Assembly: GCA_022828595.1 (NCBI GenBank)
Contig: JAKGHH010000007.1
Location: forward strand, 36,332,356-36,396,355
Direction of reading: 5' to 3'
DNA from: Nelumbo lutea
Taxonomy: Eukaryota; Streptophyta; Magnoliopsida; Proteales; Nelumbonaceae
Length of the DNA stretch: 64,000 nucleotides
The translations under genes and the position numbers were made by a program. The first letter of the stretch is position 1. Every line of letters starts with the position of its first letter. Of this stretch, positions 23,166 through 34,319 are shown piece by piece. Below the pieces are notes generated by a model. It was not told where the DNA came from, did not search any database, and saw only the letters and a list, made by a program, of their open reading frames with translations.

Positions 23166-24000
23166 TGAGGTTGTAGAATACTGAATGTGGTTAATGCACG
23201 TCGCTGTTAACCACACTGATACATATAAAATTTGTATTTCTTTTAGGAATTATAAGTTTAATAACTTTGTAAGATTTATAAAATTTGTATTTCTTAATAT
23301 ATGTTTTTCATAGATTAATTGGTTCATTACATTAGTGATCCGGATTTGGATTCCACAACTATAATTTCCGATTAATAGATACATAAGATAATAATTACTG
23401 TAATTAATTACTGATTATTACACTAATTTAATAAATATATAATTAGTGATTATAATTAATAATTACTGTTATTATTATAAATATGGTTAATAACTAGATA
23501 TTTACTTTAATTTTAGTTTAAATTAAAAAATACTATTAATAAATTTAGTAACCCAGTTTTAATAATTACTGATTATTATAGTAATTTAATAAATATATAA
23601 TTAGTGATTATAATTAATAATTACCATTATTATAAATATTATTAGTAAATAGATATTTACTTTAAATTAAAATTATAAATACTGTTATTAATAAATACTG
23701 TTAGTAAATTTAGTAATTATTGTTATATTAAAAATAAGTAAAAATATTATTAAAAGTATTGTTATCGATTATTTAATAAAATATTATAATTATTTACTAT
23801 TACTGATAAATACTGTTAATTTAATTTAATTTTGGTGATAATTAATTTAATGGATATTGTTAATAAATCCTATTCATAAATTTAATAATTACTGTTATAT
23901 TAAAAATAACTAAATAATCTTATTAAAACTATCACTAATGATTATTTAATTAAATAGTATAATTACTTACTATTATTGATAAATGTTAATAACGTTCTGA
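23166..24000. repeat. AT-rich repeated DNA
   Basis: Recurrent TAATAATTACTGTTATTA-type motifs; for example 23395-23470 and 23565-23640 are near copies. No coding signal. Confidence 0.6.
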
Positions 24001-25150
24001 CAACTGACGGTTCGATCGCCCGATTTGAAAGGATGGCCCGTTCTGACAACAAAAATTATAAGTAAAAAATTACGAAACCGTTATGGCCACTAGTTTTCGG
24101 GTCGACGGTTCGAATGAATAGTGTGTTCTGACAACAAAAATTATAGGCAAAAAATTGAGTTTGTAAGGTCCATTAACTAGTATCATACGTGTTATGCCAT
24201 TCGAGAGTGTAACTCATACAACCTAAAAATGGAACCGTTCTGGCCATCGGTTTTTGGATCGACGGTTCGACCGTTCGGTTTGAACAGACGACCCATTCTG
24301 ATAACAAAAAATTATAAGAAAAAATTTACGGTACCGTTTTGGCCACCAATTTTTAGGTCAACGATTCGATCGTCCTGTTCGAACAAACAACCCATTCTAA
24401 TAACAAAAATTACAAGCAAAACATTAATGTGTCATTCGAGCGTGTGACTCATACGACCCAAAAATGGACCCGTTCTGGACACCGGCTTTCGGGTCGTCGG
24501 TTCGATAGTCCAGTTCAAATAGACGGCCCGTTCTGACAACAAAAATTTTAAAAATAAAAAAGGCAAAAAAACATTGAACAAATCAACAGGTTGACGGTTC
24601 GACCACTTGGGTCAATGGGTCGTTGACGATTCAATGGTTTTTGGCCAAGTACCGAAATTGGGGTAAAACAAAACTAGTTGCCTAAGGATGGCCCATTCTG
24701 ACAACAAAAATTACAAGCAAAAAATTGAGTGTGTAAGGTCCATTAAGCAATACCATACGTGTTATGTCATTCGAGCGTGTAACTCATACAACTTGAAAAT
24801 TGAATCGTTCTAGCCATCGGTTTTTAGATCAACGATTCGATTGTTTAGTTCGAACATATGGCCCGTTCTAACAATAAAAATTAAAAGCATAAAAAAAAAC
24901 AACCAAAACCTATTGAACAGGTCAGCGGTTCAACCGCACGAGTTAATGGGTTGTTGACCGATTCAATGATTTTTGGCTAGGAGTAGGGACTGAGATTAGG
25001 ATAAAACGGAACTGGTTGTTTGGATGGTTCCCGATTAAAAAAAATAAAAAAATGGCCAAAAACCATTAAATGGATCAACAGGTCAATGGTTCGACTGCTC
25101 AGGTCAATGGGTCATTGATTGGTTCAACAGTTTTTTACCAAGGACTAGGT
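24000..25150. repeat. Cluster of GGTTCGAC-type repeat units
   Basis: Several head-to-tail units carry GGCCCGTTCTGACAACAAAA and CCATCGGTTTTT (near 24040, 24130, 24240, 24340, 24475, 24690, 24820). The stretch with GTAAGGTCCATTAA and CATTCGAG is duplicated at 24160-24225 and 24735-24800. The unit resembles the single element at 45318-45630. It looks like tandem or nested growth of one MITE family. Non-coding. Confidence 0.65.
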
Positions 25151-25489
25151 CAACGAGTCGACGGTTCCATTCCATCCCCTGCGAAGCAAAGCCCCTCCAC
25201 TTGTTGATTATTGAAATGGATTAAAACATGATTATTGGAATGAATTAAAACCAAGCCTGGCCCAGATCGACAGCGGATTAGCCAGAGACAAAAACATATA
25301 CATCCGACTGAATTACTTATGACCAATATCATGGTTGAACACACCAGTGTTTAGTATAGTTGGGTCCCAGATGGAGCCCACAATGAGCATTAATTTGTTC
25401 AATTATGATAGGCAGTTCAGCCGGGTGTATATGATTTTGTCTCCAATTCATCCGGACTTTACATAGCTATTATCCATATTAAAACTTGG

Positions 25490-25905
25490 GAAAATTCCCG
25501 ATTAATACCTTGTACTTTGGGCCTAGTGTCACTTTGGTCTTCGAACTTTAAAATGCGACAATTCAGAACCCGAACTTTCAAAATGTGATAACCCAGTACC
25601 TGTCGTTAACCGGTCATTAAGTGATATTTGAGAAAGACATAAATGTCCTTCAATTGTCATCTAATTTTCTTTATCAATCATCTAAATATTGGCAAAAAAT
25701 TAACAGTCTCAAATGCTTGTCTCTTCTATTCAAGAAAGTTGGGGTCACCAAAATGTCCATTCAAACATGACCGCCAAATTTCTTGAAAGGAAAAGGCAAA
25801 AATTTAAGACTGCTAATTTCTTGTCAACGTTTAGATAGTTGATAAAAAAAAATTAAATGACACTTGAAGGCATTTGTGTCTTTTTCAAATGTTACTTAAT
25901 AGTAA
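25490..25905. mobile_element. Foldback MITE with about 100-bp arms, copy-A specific
   Basis: The arm at 25612-25720 (CATTAAGTGATATTTGAG; AAAGACATAAATGTCC) is the reverse complement of 25795-25900 with mostly single-base differences. Both flanks are duplication anchors: the left matches 33155-33185, and the right (GGACTAGCTCTATAAAATGCC) matches 34283. Copy B lacks the element, so it inserted after the duplication. The left side extends about 110 bp beyond the paired arm. Confidence 0.65.
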
Positions 25906-25942
25906 GGACTAGCTCTATAAAATGCCATCCAATGTTTTGTGG

Positions 25943-26512
25943 TGATGCACGATCTGCTCTCTCCCCCGTGTCCAATGACTGGGATCGAACTAGGATCTGA
26001 TTTGACAGTGTTGAGTTGTGATATCGAGCTGGAAAGAGCTGTGAAGAAAGAAAGGTTAGAGTGCTTGGGTAGGTTTTACCCAGGAAAACACCTCGATGCT
26101 TAAGTCCTAATTGGGGTTTCTGTGAGGATATGTGAGAGAGTTTAAGAGCTTTAGTGCGCATACCTTTTAGGGTGGATTTGGAGTATTTTTTATAGCTATC
26201 TAAGGTTCTCTTTCCATCAGGCAACGTCTCTGAGTCTTGTGGAACTGTTTCTGTAGTTTAAGGCATGCTTGAGCGTTAGTTGCTAGATTCGCGTAGCAGT
26301 TACAGGTTGTCTATGGGTCTTGTGGCGAGCAGTTTGGCAAGTTGTTCCAATGGTTGTGGTAACGGTAGCCCGAGCATGCCCTAGCTCGGCTACACACCTA
26401 ATGTCGGTTACCACTTGTTGACTTGTCGAGCTATCTTGCTAACTTGGACGTTGTGTTGTCAACAACGTCCGCATGTCGGTAGTTTCATGGGTAACCAAAA
26501 TGCCCCTCATCA
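25943..26512 (-). repeat. LTR of the second Tat remnant (570 bp)
   Basis: Ends are TGATG and CATCA. A minus-strand TATA box (TATAAAAAAT) lies at 26185-26194. It is half the length of the first element's LTR and has no GAGCTC array, though GAGCTA/CTCGGCT bits remain at 26380-26430. A different family of the same lineage. Confidence 0.75.
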
Positions 26513-26839
26513 ATTGCCCCCCACTCTCGAGCCACTGCCCAGCGGGTGAAGAGGGTAGGAACTTCTGCAGCGTTTTGGGTCTGCTCGCTTTTGTTGGTGG
26601 TTCAGTTCGCCTGGTTTGGGCTTCTGGAATCTTCTAAAGCATGTGGCTTCATGCATGCAGCATTCGTGGTGGGCAATTTGAATTTTAAATGTGCACCTAA
26701 ATTCAAACTGAGCGTGTGCGCTTGTTTTTGAACTTCCGAATTAGTGTGCTTTTTTTTGAACTATTGCCAGGCTGTCCCGCATTTGTGCCATTGCCGATTG
26801 TAGTCCCCATCTGGGCCAACAATCCCGCTTCTCACGAGC

Positions 26840-28180
26840 TATAAATATGGGAGCCTCATCATATTCACTGTTTTTGGACTTTTCCAGAGGAAGAGGGTGT
26901 TCTGCAAGTTGGTTTCTAGCGTCGAACTGCTAAGATGAGCGTTGTTTTTTAGTGGCGAGCTATTCTTTCTCCTTATCTCGACTATTGTTGGATTGAGTCT
27001 GCTGTTAGTCATTATCCTTGGGAGCAATGCAGAGAAGGGTTGTGTGCTTACGAGGAGTCTTTGGTGGTTGGCCTTCGTTTTCCCCTTCATCCTTTCATTA
27101 CTACAATACCGAGGCGCTACATGGTGTCGTTGGGTCAGTTCACCCCTATCGGGGTTAGGACATTGGTTGGGCTAATCGGCTTGTTCCACCATTGAGGCTT
27201 CCTTTGAGTCTGTAGGCCTTCTCAGCTTTGGTACAAATGAAAAGAATTTCTGGCCCGTTTTGTTTTTACCTTCCTTTTCGCAGTGGGAGGAAGATTTTTA
27301 ACTTCCCAAACAAGGTCAGGGACTGGAAGCAAAGGTTCTTTTTTATTGAGAAGGGTGGTGGTTGGGGTATTGACATTACCTAGTACAGTAGTTGCCAAAA
27401 GGTCATTGTATGCAAGAATTTTGAGCTACAGGCTGCTATCCAATAGCTCACCCATGAACGTGCTAAGATTGGAGAGTTTCTAACTGAGTTGATGCTTGTG
27501 TAGGCAAGACTTAGCTGTATAGGTGGGTTGGTTGTCAGGTCGCATGTTGCATGTTTTCTTCCGGTCATATATTTACTTATTCCCCTTTTCTCTGTTATCT
27601 CAGCTGCTGATGTTCTATCTTTATCTACAGGTATGGTGAGCTTATCTTCTATGATGTCAGCTGAGGAGGAGTTGAGGTCTTCTCGTAAGAAGTGTTGAGC
27701 TGAGTGTAGATCATCCTAGGGGAAGGTTTCTTTATCTGGAACCCTTCCAGTTGTCGACCTGGAGGGGGAAGGGGACCCGATGTGCACTGAGCAGCACTAG
27801 CCGGAGTCGCAGGTCGCCTAGGAGGAGTAGGAGGCCAGCCCTTACGTATCCAACATCCCTCCCTTTATCCCCAACATCCCTAATGTGTTTGTGATCAATC
27901 GGTCGAGCGATGCTCGTGTAGCTTTTCAGTTGGGTAGGGGCATACATCTTTCTAAGCACTTGTGGTGGTTCAGTGAGTTGGACCTCGTCAAGACTCGGGC
28001 TTGGTTGACCCAGTGTATCATCCAGGTCTGTTTCTTTTTCTGTTGAAAACTTCTTGATTTCTTTTTGCGGGACACCTTACTTTGTTTATGATTTTCGCAG
28101 GCGAACACTTATGGACAAGTTCTGTTGGACCGAACTTGCTCTAGGCAGAAGGGGGAGCATTTCTTATGAGAAAGCTAAAT
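26840..28180 (+). pseudogene. Antisense extra gene of the second Tat remnant, decayed
   Basis: It is on the plus strand because the element is on the minus strand. A TATA box TATAAATA lies at 26840-26847. An open stretch at 26971-27174 encodes PLHPFITTIPRRYMVSLGQ and GVRTLVGLIGLF, clearly related to LPFHPLLVEVLNHFGV and SIRNLVGTISLF of the antisense protein at 8149-8916. Near 27305, FPNKVRDWKQRFFFIEKGG matches LPNKVPAWKQDYFGV. Downstream pieces (LTHERAKIGEFL near 27445) are broken by stops and intron-like gaps. Function unknown. Identification rests on similarity to the first copy and to the Transposase_28-type family. Confidence 0.7.
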
Positions 28181-28258
28181 ATCAGCCTACTTAACGCCAA
28201 CGTGCAGAAACTCATGATTGATTCAGAGGGGAAGCATTTCTTATGAGAAAGCTAAATA
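28152..28258. repeat. 30-bp direct repeat
   Basis: GGGGAGCATTTCTTATGAGA with continuation to GCTAAATA at 28152-28181 recurs at 28227-28257 with one base inserted. It marks the truncated end of the Tat remnant and may record the deletion junction. Confidence 0.6.
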
Positions 28259-28264
28259 ATAGAA

Positions 28265-28711
28265 AGGGTCATGTATTAAAACACCCCCTATTGTTTCATG
28301 GATTTTCTAAAATCTACCCTATAGTTTGAATTTTACTAAAACACCACTTATAATTTGTAATGGATTTAATCAATCTTCCATTAGATGATAGTGGAAAATG
28401 AAATGTCGACCTTAATGTTCATTTATATAAATTTAATCAAAAGAAAATAAAAAATATCATTTTTGCCCCTAATAAGACATAGGCAACCACTCTATTGGCT
28501 ATATTTGGTCAATTTCGTTTTCTATAAAAAGTGTTAAGGGTATTTTTGGAATAAAAATTCATGGGCCTAATGGCAAAACAAACACTCTTTAATAAAAGGT
28601 TGATTAAGTAAATAAGTTGTACAATATATGGGATATTTTAGTAAAATGAAAACTATACGGTAGGTTTAAGTAAATATGTAAAACTATAAGGTGTGTTCTA
28701 GTAAATGACCT
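28265..28711. mobile_element. Mutator-like MITE (447 bp) with target duplication
   Basis: Ends AGGGTCATGTATTAAAACAC and, reversed, AGGTCATTTACTAGAACAC pair over about 35 bp. Direct repeats TAATAGAA (28257-28264 and 28712-28719, extendable to nine bases with a following A) flank it. A long 8-9 bp duplication and AGGGTCATTT-type ends suit a Mutator-like MITE. No coding capacity. Confidence 0.75.
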
Positions 28712-28719
28712 TAATAGAA

Positions 28720-30900
28720 ATACATAAGAGTATACAATTATTTTATATTTTCAACTTTTTAAAATATTAATAATTATTCATGTTTATATACTACTTTTAA
28801 TAATTTTTTTTTATAATACAAAAATAACAATAATTAGTTTCAATTAGATTTATTCATCAAACTGATGAAACCAACCAACCTGATCAGCTTGACCCGAGTT
28901 ACATTGGTCGATTTTCTAATATTTAGGTTGGCTTTGGTTCAAAAATTTTCCTACTCGACCAAGTTGGATAAGTTCTGCTTTGGCCATTTGTAAACCAACC
29001 TAAATCAGATGACTTGACCATTGATATATATTAATATTTTATATTTTAAATATAATTTTAATATGGAAAACTGGGAAACTTCCCATATTTCTTAGTCTAA
29101 AATGTTTTATATCATAAATTTATTTTTTAACAATTGCACTATAATTTTTAAAATTTAAATTTAATTTTTAAGTTTAAATCTTTTGAATTGACTGACCAAA
29201 TCAAAAAATCAACCCAAACCGACACAACCTGAGTGGGTCGATTGTCACAAATGGTCAATTGGTTTTAGTTGACCAACTCCCCAACTTAACCAGCTCAATT
29301 TGGTTGGCCAAATAGCCTACAATCGAACCGAACCAACTCATGAACACTCATAATTTCAACTAAATCAATAGTCTCATCTCTCATAAATAACAATAGTTTA
29401 ATCTCCAACAATTATTGAAAATTTATAGCAAAATACACAATTATTGAAAATATATTCATAATTAAAAATATAATAATTACTAAAAATATATTAAATCAGT
29501 CAATAAATAGTATAATCTCAAATAATAGTTTAATCTCTAATAAATATTAAAGTTACAACAAAAATACAATATTTACAATAAACAAATTTAAAATTTTCAA
29601 AAATATTAGTTTAAACCCAACAATTGTTGAAAGTTTTCTATTAAATAATGAAACAAAATTTATTTTATCACAAAAAACAGTAAATAATTACTGAAATGCA
29701 ATAAATATTAATATTAGTATATATATAATAAATATATATTAAGAGTTTAAAATTATCATTTATAAGAATTATTTTTTATGAAAGTTATTTTCTCGAATTA
29801 TTAAATGATATAAGTGAAATTAGTTATTTACAATATTATGTAAAAATATTAAATTATTATTAAAGTTATTTCATTATTAATTTTGTAAAATATTAAATTA
29901 TTATTAATTTCAAAATCATTTAATAACTATTTTTCTACTTTCTAGATTTTTTTTAATTTATTACATAACTTCTATATTTTAACTAATTTAAAATACAGTT
30001 ATGTTAAATATTTTGTTATTTAAATACTTAAATATTTGTTATAATTTATACTATTACTACATAATTTCATTATTAGTTTTCTAAGATATTAAATTATTAT
30101 TAATTTCAATATTATGTTATAATTATTTTTCTACTTTTAAGAAATTTTTTAAAGTTATTACATAATTTCGTTATTTTAACTATTTAAAATCTAGTTATGA
30201 TAAATATCTAGTTATTTAAATATTTAAATAATCTATAAAATATTGAAATTTTTTTGTTATTTGAATTTTATTTATTTAAATCTACTACATATTATTAAAT
30301 ATTTGAAAAACATTTGAATTGATAATCCGAAAAAACATAATTTATATTGTTATTACATATTTCGCGATACATTTTGTTGAGATGTAAAATTATTTTTGTG
30401 TTATTAATAAATATTTTAAAGTTATTATATTATTTTATTGGAACATTTAAATAAATCTTAATTTTTTTAATCCAAGCTTTCTTTAAATAAATATAGATAA
30501 AAAGTATGGGAGAGGATAAATAGGAATTAAAGATAATTTAGTAGAGAAACTCTCTACTAAATTAGAGATAATTTTGAAGATAAATAGGAATTAGAGATAA
30601 TTTTGGAAAAAGTAGGGATAATGGGAGAGAAATTTTAGGAGAAATTTTAGGAGAAGAGATTATTTAGGTTATTGAGAAAGTGAATCTGATTGGTTGTTTC
30701 GAAAATGACATGAAATGAAGAAAATAAAAAATGAGAAAATTTCTAGAGTTCTTTATTTTAATATAGAGAGAGAGAGATAGAGAGACTGATTGGGTTATCA
30801 TATTACATCAAATAAAAAAATAAGAAAAAAATAATAATAATTAATAATTATATCTTTACCCATGCATAGCATGTGTCATTGCCGTCATGTCACTCTCAAA
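28720..30900. other. AT-rich non-coding DNA
   Basis: 28855-29340 holds a diverged element rich in GGTCGATT/AACCAACC motifs, ending CATGAACACTC, probably an old hAT-type MITE. 29340-30470 is very AT-rich with ATTAAATTATTATTAA patterns. A perfect 11-bp hairpin (TTTAGTAGAGA/TCTCTACTAAA) lies at 30538-30562. (GA)n at 30765-30785. No gene seen. Confidence 0.5.
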
Positions 30901-30955
30901 TTTTTCATAATAAATTTATTTTTCAGGAGACCAAACTGCCCTTATATTAAAAATC

Positions 30956-30963
30956 TATATAAG
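30956..30963 (+). promoter_or_regulatory. TATA box of acid phosphatase copy B
   Basis: TATATAAG lies 66 bp above the ATG at 31022, a normal plant spacing that allows a 30-40 base 5' UTR. No equivalent exists in copy A, which lost this region. Confidence 0.6.
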
Positions 30964-31021
30964 AACATCTAGGCAGTCTGAAATGGTAATAGTGAGCCCT
31001 AATTCCATTTGATTGTCAGTC

Positions 31022-31993
31022 ATGGAAAGGCTTTTACCCTTCTTCCTTGCCACAATCCTCGCAACTTCTCATGCTTCACCTAGTAGTAGTAGTAGCGAAC
31101 CTCATCTCATCCACCTTCTCCGGCCAATACATGGCTCCGGCGGCCACGCCCTTAAAGGTGTATCATGCCTCAGCTGGCGCTTCGGCGTTGAGACTAACAA
31201 CATCCGTGGCTGGAAAACAATTCCATCTAAATGCGAGGACTACGTCGGCCACTACATGCTGGGCAGTTTATACCGGAAAGATTGCAAAGTTGTCGTCGAC
31301 GAAGCTATTATCTATGCTGAGAACCTCAATCTCGTCGGAGATGGGAAGGACGTTTGGATCTTCGACGTCGATGAGACTACCCTCTCCAACCTACCTTACT
31401 ATGCCAGACATGGATTTGGGTATGTATGTAAACTTTGTCAAGAATTCAGGTTTGATGAGCATTATATAATGGACGACCACTAACTCTCCATAATTTTATT
31501 TCAGGGTAGAACCATTTAACTCAACGTTATTCAATGAATGGGTTAATACTGGAGAGGCACCTCCACTGCCTGAGAGCCTGAGGCTTTACAGGAAGTTGCT
31601 CTCCTTAGGTTTGAATCTTCTTAACAGGAAGATCTGAAGATGAAAGAAAAGCCACCTCAACCAATCTTAAGAAAGCAGGATTTCATACTTGGGAGAAACT
31701 CATACTAAAGTACAGTTTCATCTTAATTTCTTATCTCAATTTAATTTGTATGTATTAATGGAGATATTGCTGATGACAATTATTGTTATATATATATATA
31801 TGTTGTTGGTGACAGAAAATCATCGAATCAAGGAACCACAGCAGTTGTGTACAAATCAGGAGAGAGGAAGACGCTTGAAGAGAGAGGTTACAGAATTGTT
31901 GGGAACACTGGAGATCAATGGAGTGACATCTTAGGGAACAACACTGGAAATAGGACCTTCAAGTTGCCGGATCCTATGTACTACCTTAGTTGA
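31022..31993 (+). pseudogene. Acid phosphatase (HAD class IIIB/VSP-like), copy B, one frameshift
   Basis: The ATG at 31022 opens a signal-peptide-like start (MERLLPFFLATILATSHAS), so the product would be secreted or vacuolar. Exon 1 (31022-31419) encodes CLSWRFGVETNNIRGWKTIP and the catalytic DxDxT motif WIFDVDETTLSNLPYY. Exon 2 (31505-31709) starts VEPFNSTLFNEWVNTGEAP and reaches KLLSLG, then a small indel near 31610 shifts the frame before TGRSEDERK. Exon 3 (31816-31993) is open: YKSGERKTLEERGYRIVGN to FKLPDPMYYLS, stop. All splice sites are GT-AG. Apart from the indel, gene length matches the family (about 255 residues). The same indel in copy A means the damage predates the duplication. 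Translation would stop just after the indel, losing TGR and later HAD motifs. Confidence 0.85.
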
Positions 31994-33010
31994 TTTCTAG
32001 GGTTGTTACTTGTCGGTCCAATCTTTTCTTTTCTAAATTAATGAAATACCTGGAGCCAAAATGAAGATATCAAGGCAGTAAATTTGTATAAAAGACTCTT
32101 AAACCCTCTCTCTCTCTCTGTGGTGAAACCAGAGATGGGTAGCTCGACCCCACAAATAACAACGTGGGCTGTTATTGGGCTACACAATAACAGTGTTCCA
32201 TCCCAAACCCGCAGGTAGCTCGACCTTAAAAATTACAAATGGATTAGGTCCAATCGAATGAACAATTTGGACCATTTTGGACCGGTCCAATTCAATGTTA
32301 GGACTGTCTAATTTGTTTAATTTTAAATTAAATTGGTTTTAATCCAAACCCAGTTCATTGACACCTATATTCCTATCTTATATCAATGGATCGGCTTAAC
32401 CCAATCAAATCTAATATAAATTTATTATGAATGAATCAGGTTCAGTCCAATCTCATAAATATTTTGGACTGGATTGATCCAACCCACTATGTTTTTTTAA
32501 TCCGTCCAAATTGATGTCAATCATGGTTAAACTTGAACATTCATGTCAATCATGACATGGGCAAGTAACAATCTCAAAAACCAACAACAATAAAGAAGAG
32601 ATTTAAATAAAAAATGAAGGAACCAAATCTATGGTATCCTTCAATTCTGATCTGACCCAGAACGACGATTACATTGAAGCCATTATCCAAATTAATCATG
32701 AAATACCCTGCTTTCTTCTCCTCTCCCAGATCTTTGCTTGGCTAGACAACCCTGAGACCTGTTAGTCATTCATTGGTAAATAAGTAAATTCTAAGTAGAA
32801 GACAACAGTAGCATCACTAGATTAGCTACTGATCGAAAATGACTTATGAGAAGTCTACAGCAGCTTTATAGCTCTGCAACTCAAATGCATCAAGGTTTCT
32901 TATGGCATAACTAGTAATTTCTCCCTTTGTGGAATAAGACTGAATGCAACTTGTCTTCTTAATTATCTAATTATATATGATAATGGATTTTTATTAATTG
33001 ATTATCTGTA
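31298..33010. repeat. Segmental duplication, copy B core
   Basis: Partner of 12067-14240. Copy B additionally carries a hAT fragment at 32236-32515. Later anchors at 33105-33185 and 34283-34318 match 25205-25487 and 25905-25940. Confidence 0.85.
32225..32520. mobile_element. Fragment of the GGTGTCAATGGACCGG hAT MITE family
   Basis: Internal sequence matches 50700-51045 and 52260-52560 (GGACCGGTCCAATTCAATGT; CATTGACACCTATATTC). Both extreme ends are degraded, though a trailing TTGATGTCAATCATGG remains. It is absent from copy A at the homologous spot. Confidence 0.7.
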
Positions 33011-33666
33011 ATTACTTTTGTCTTTCTGTAATTAGTTTTGTCATTATATCATATACTTTTAATATTTGGTTACCTTGGGGACATGATGTGTGCCCTTTCA
33101 TTGATTATTGAAATGAATTAAAACATGATTATTGGAATGAATTAAAACCGAGCCCACATAGCTATTATCCATATTAAAACTTCAATACCTTTTCCCTTTA
33201 ATGTGATGGGACTTTCTGGTTATGGGATTTATAGCCAAGTTTCGTACAATGCTCCCCATCCAAAATGGGAATACCCTTTTGTTTCTGCATGGAAACTCGT
33301 CTGGTTAGAGATTTTGGAGAAGTTGTAACATTTTTATTTATTTTTTTGGTTAATTTGAATGAATCGAATAATAATGTGTTAGATTGATACAGTTGAAGTG
33401 GTTCTTTATGAAAATTTGAAAAGTTATTATGGGTAAAATATTCTTATAGTCTTTTCATTGATTGTGTCCAATATAACTCCACATCTTAAGGTTTAGATCG
33501 TATTATAAATCAAAGGGGAGGTATAAGTATTTGTTAGAAAACTTGGGGAGGTCTCAGTCTTGTACCCTAATAATTAATACTTTTCTAATCATACATTAAT
33601 TACTAACAAGTCAGATCATTAGATAGCACAATCTTGTATGGGAGTCATTTATCGATTTTCTTGTAG

Positions 33667-34213
33667 AGGGGTGGCCATGAACTAAGCCTTTTATGAGTTA
33701 TTCGAGTTTGGTTCGGCTTGATTTAAATTGAGTTTCGAAATGAATTCGAGCCTAATATATAAGCTCATTTATTAATCAAGCCAATCTCAAATCCAACGAA
33801 GTTCGACACGTGAGGCTCGCGAGCCTAGTATTAAATAAATCATTTTTATTATATATAGATACATACATACATACATACATACACACATACTTACATATAT
33901 GTATAATAGTAATTAATTTATATATATATATATAATATGATATATTTTTATAATCATTTTTATTATATATTTTTTTATTTTTATGCATAATAGTAAATAA
34001 TTTTTATAACTCTTAATTTTTTGTCTAAAATATAAAAAAAAAAATTTTATACATCTAATTTTTATTTTTCAAAAAAAAAAACTTGACTTATAATCAAGCT
34101 TGAACTTGCGAGCTATGAGCCGAAACAAGCTCTAGCTCAAGCCTGATACTATTCATGCGAGCCGAGCTCAAATAGCCAAGTATTCGGCTCGACTCGGCTC
34201 GAATCCACCCCTA
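33667..34213. mobile_element. hAT-type MITE (about 547 bp)
   Basis: Left end AGGGGTGGCCATGAAC and right end CGAATCCACCCCTA are inverted. CTTGTAG flanks both sides (33660-33666 and 34214-34220), fitting an 8-bp hAT target duplication with one base uncertain. The interior is AT-rich with GCTCGAGCC-like subterminal motifs and a (CATA)n run at 33860-33885. Confidence 0.7.
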
Positions 34214-34319
34214 CTTGTAGTTAATAAGACCGTTAGCCATTTTATAAGCCTACTTTGGCACCAACTTTGATACTTTTGTATGGACTAGCTCTATAAAATG
34301 CCATCCAATGTTTTGTATG

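Larger units (their letters stand above)
25943..28256 (-). mobile_element. Second Tat-lineage element remnant, minus strand
   Basis: On the minus strand the order is antisense-gene region, PPT (26513-26528), LTR (25943-26512). The LTR runs from TGATGAGGGG to CGTGCATCA, the same end sequences as the first element. Gag and pol are absent; the remnant is cut at about 28256, next to a MITE. It sits beside a duplication anchor ending ATGTTTTGTGG that continues uninterrupted in copy B, so it arrived after the duplication. Confidence 0.82.

Noticed and set aside
23166..24000. Possible scaffold attachment region or centromere-type satellite
   Set aside because: AT-rich with irregular repetition only; no regular period or known satellite unit.
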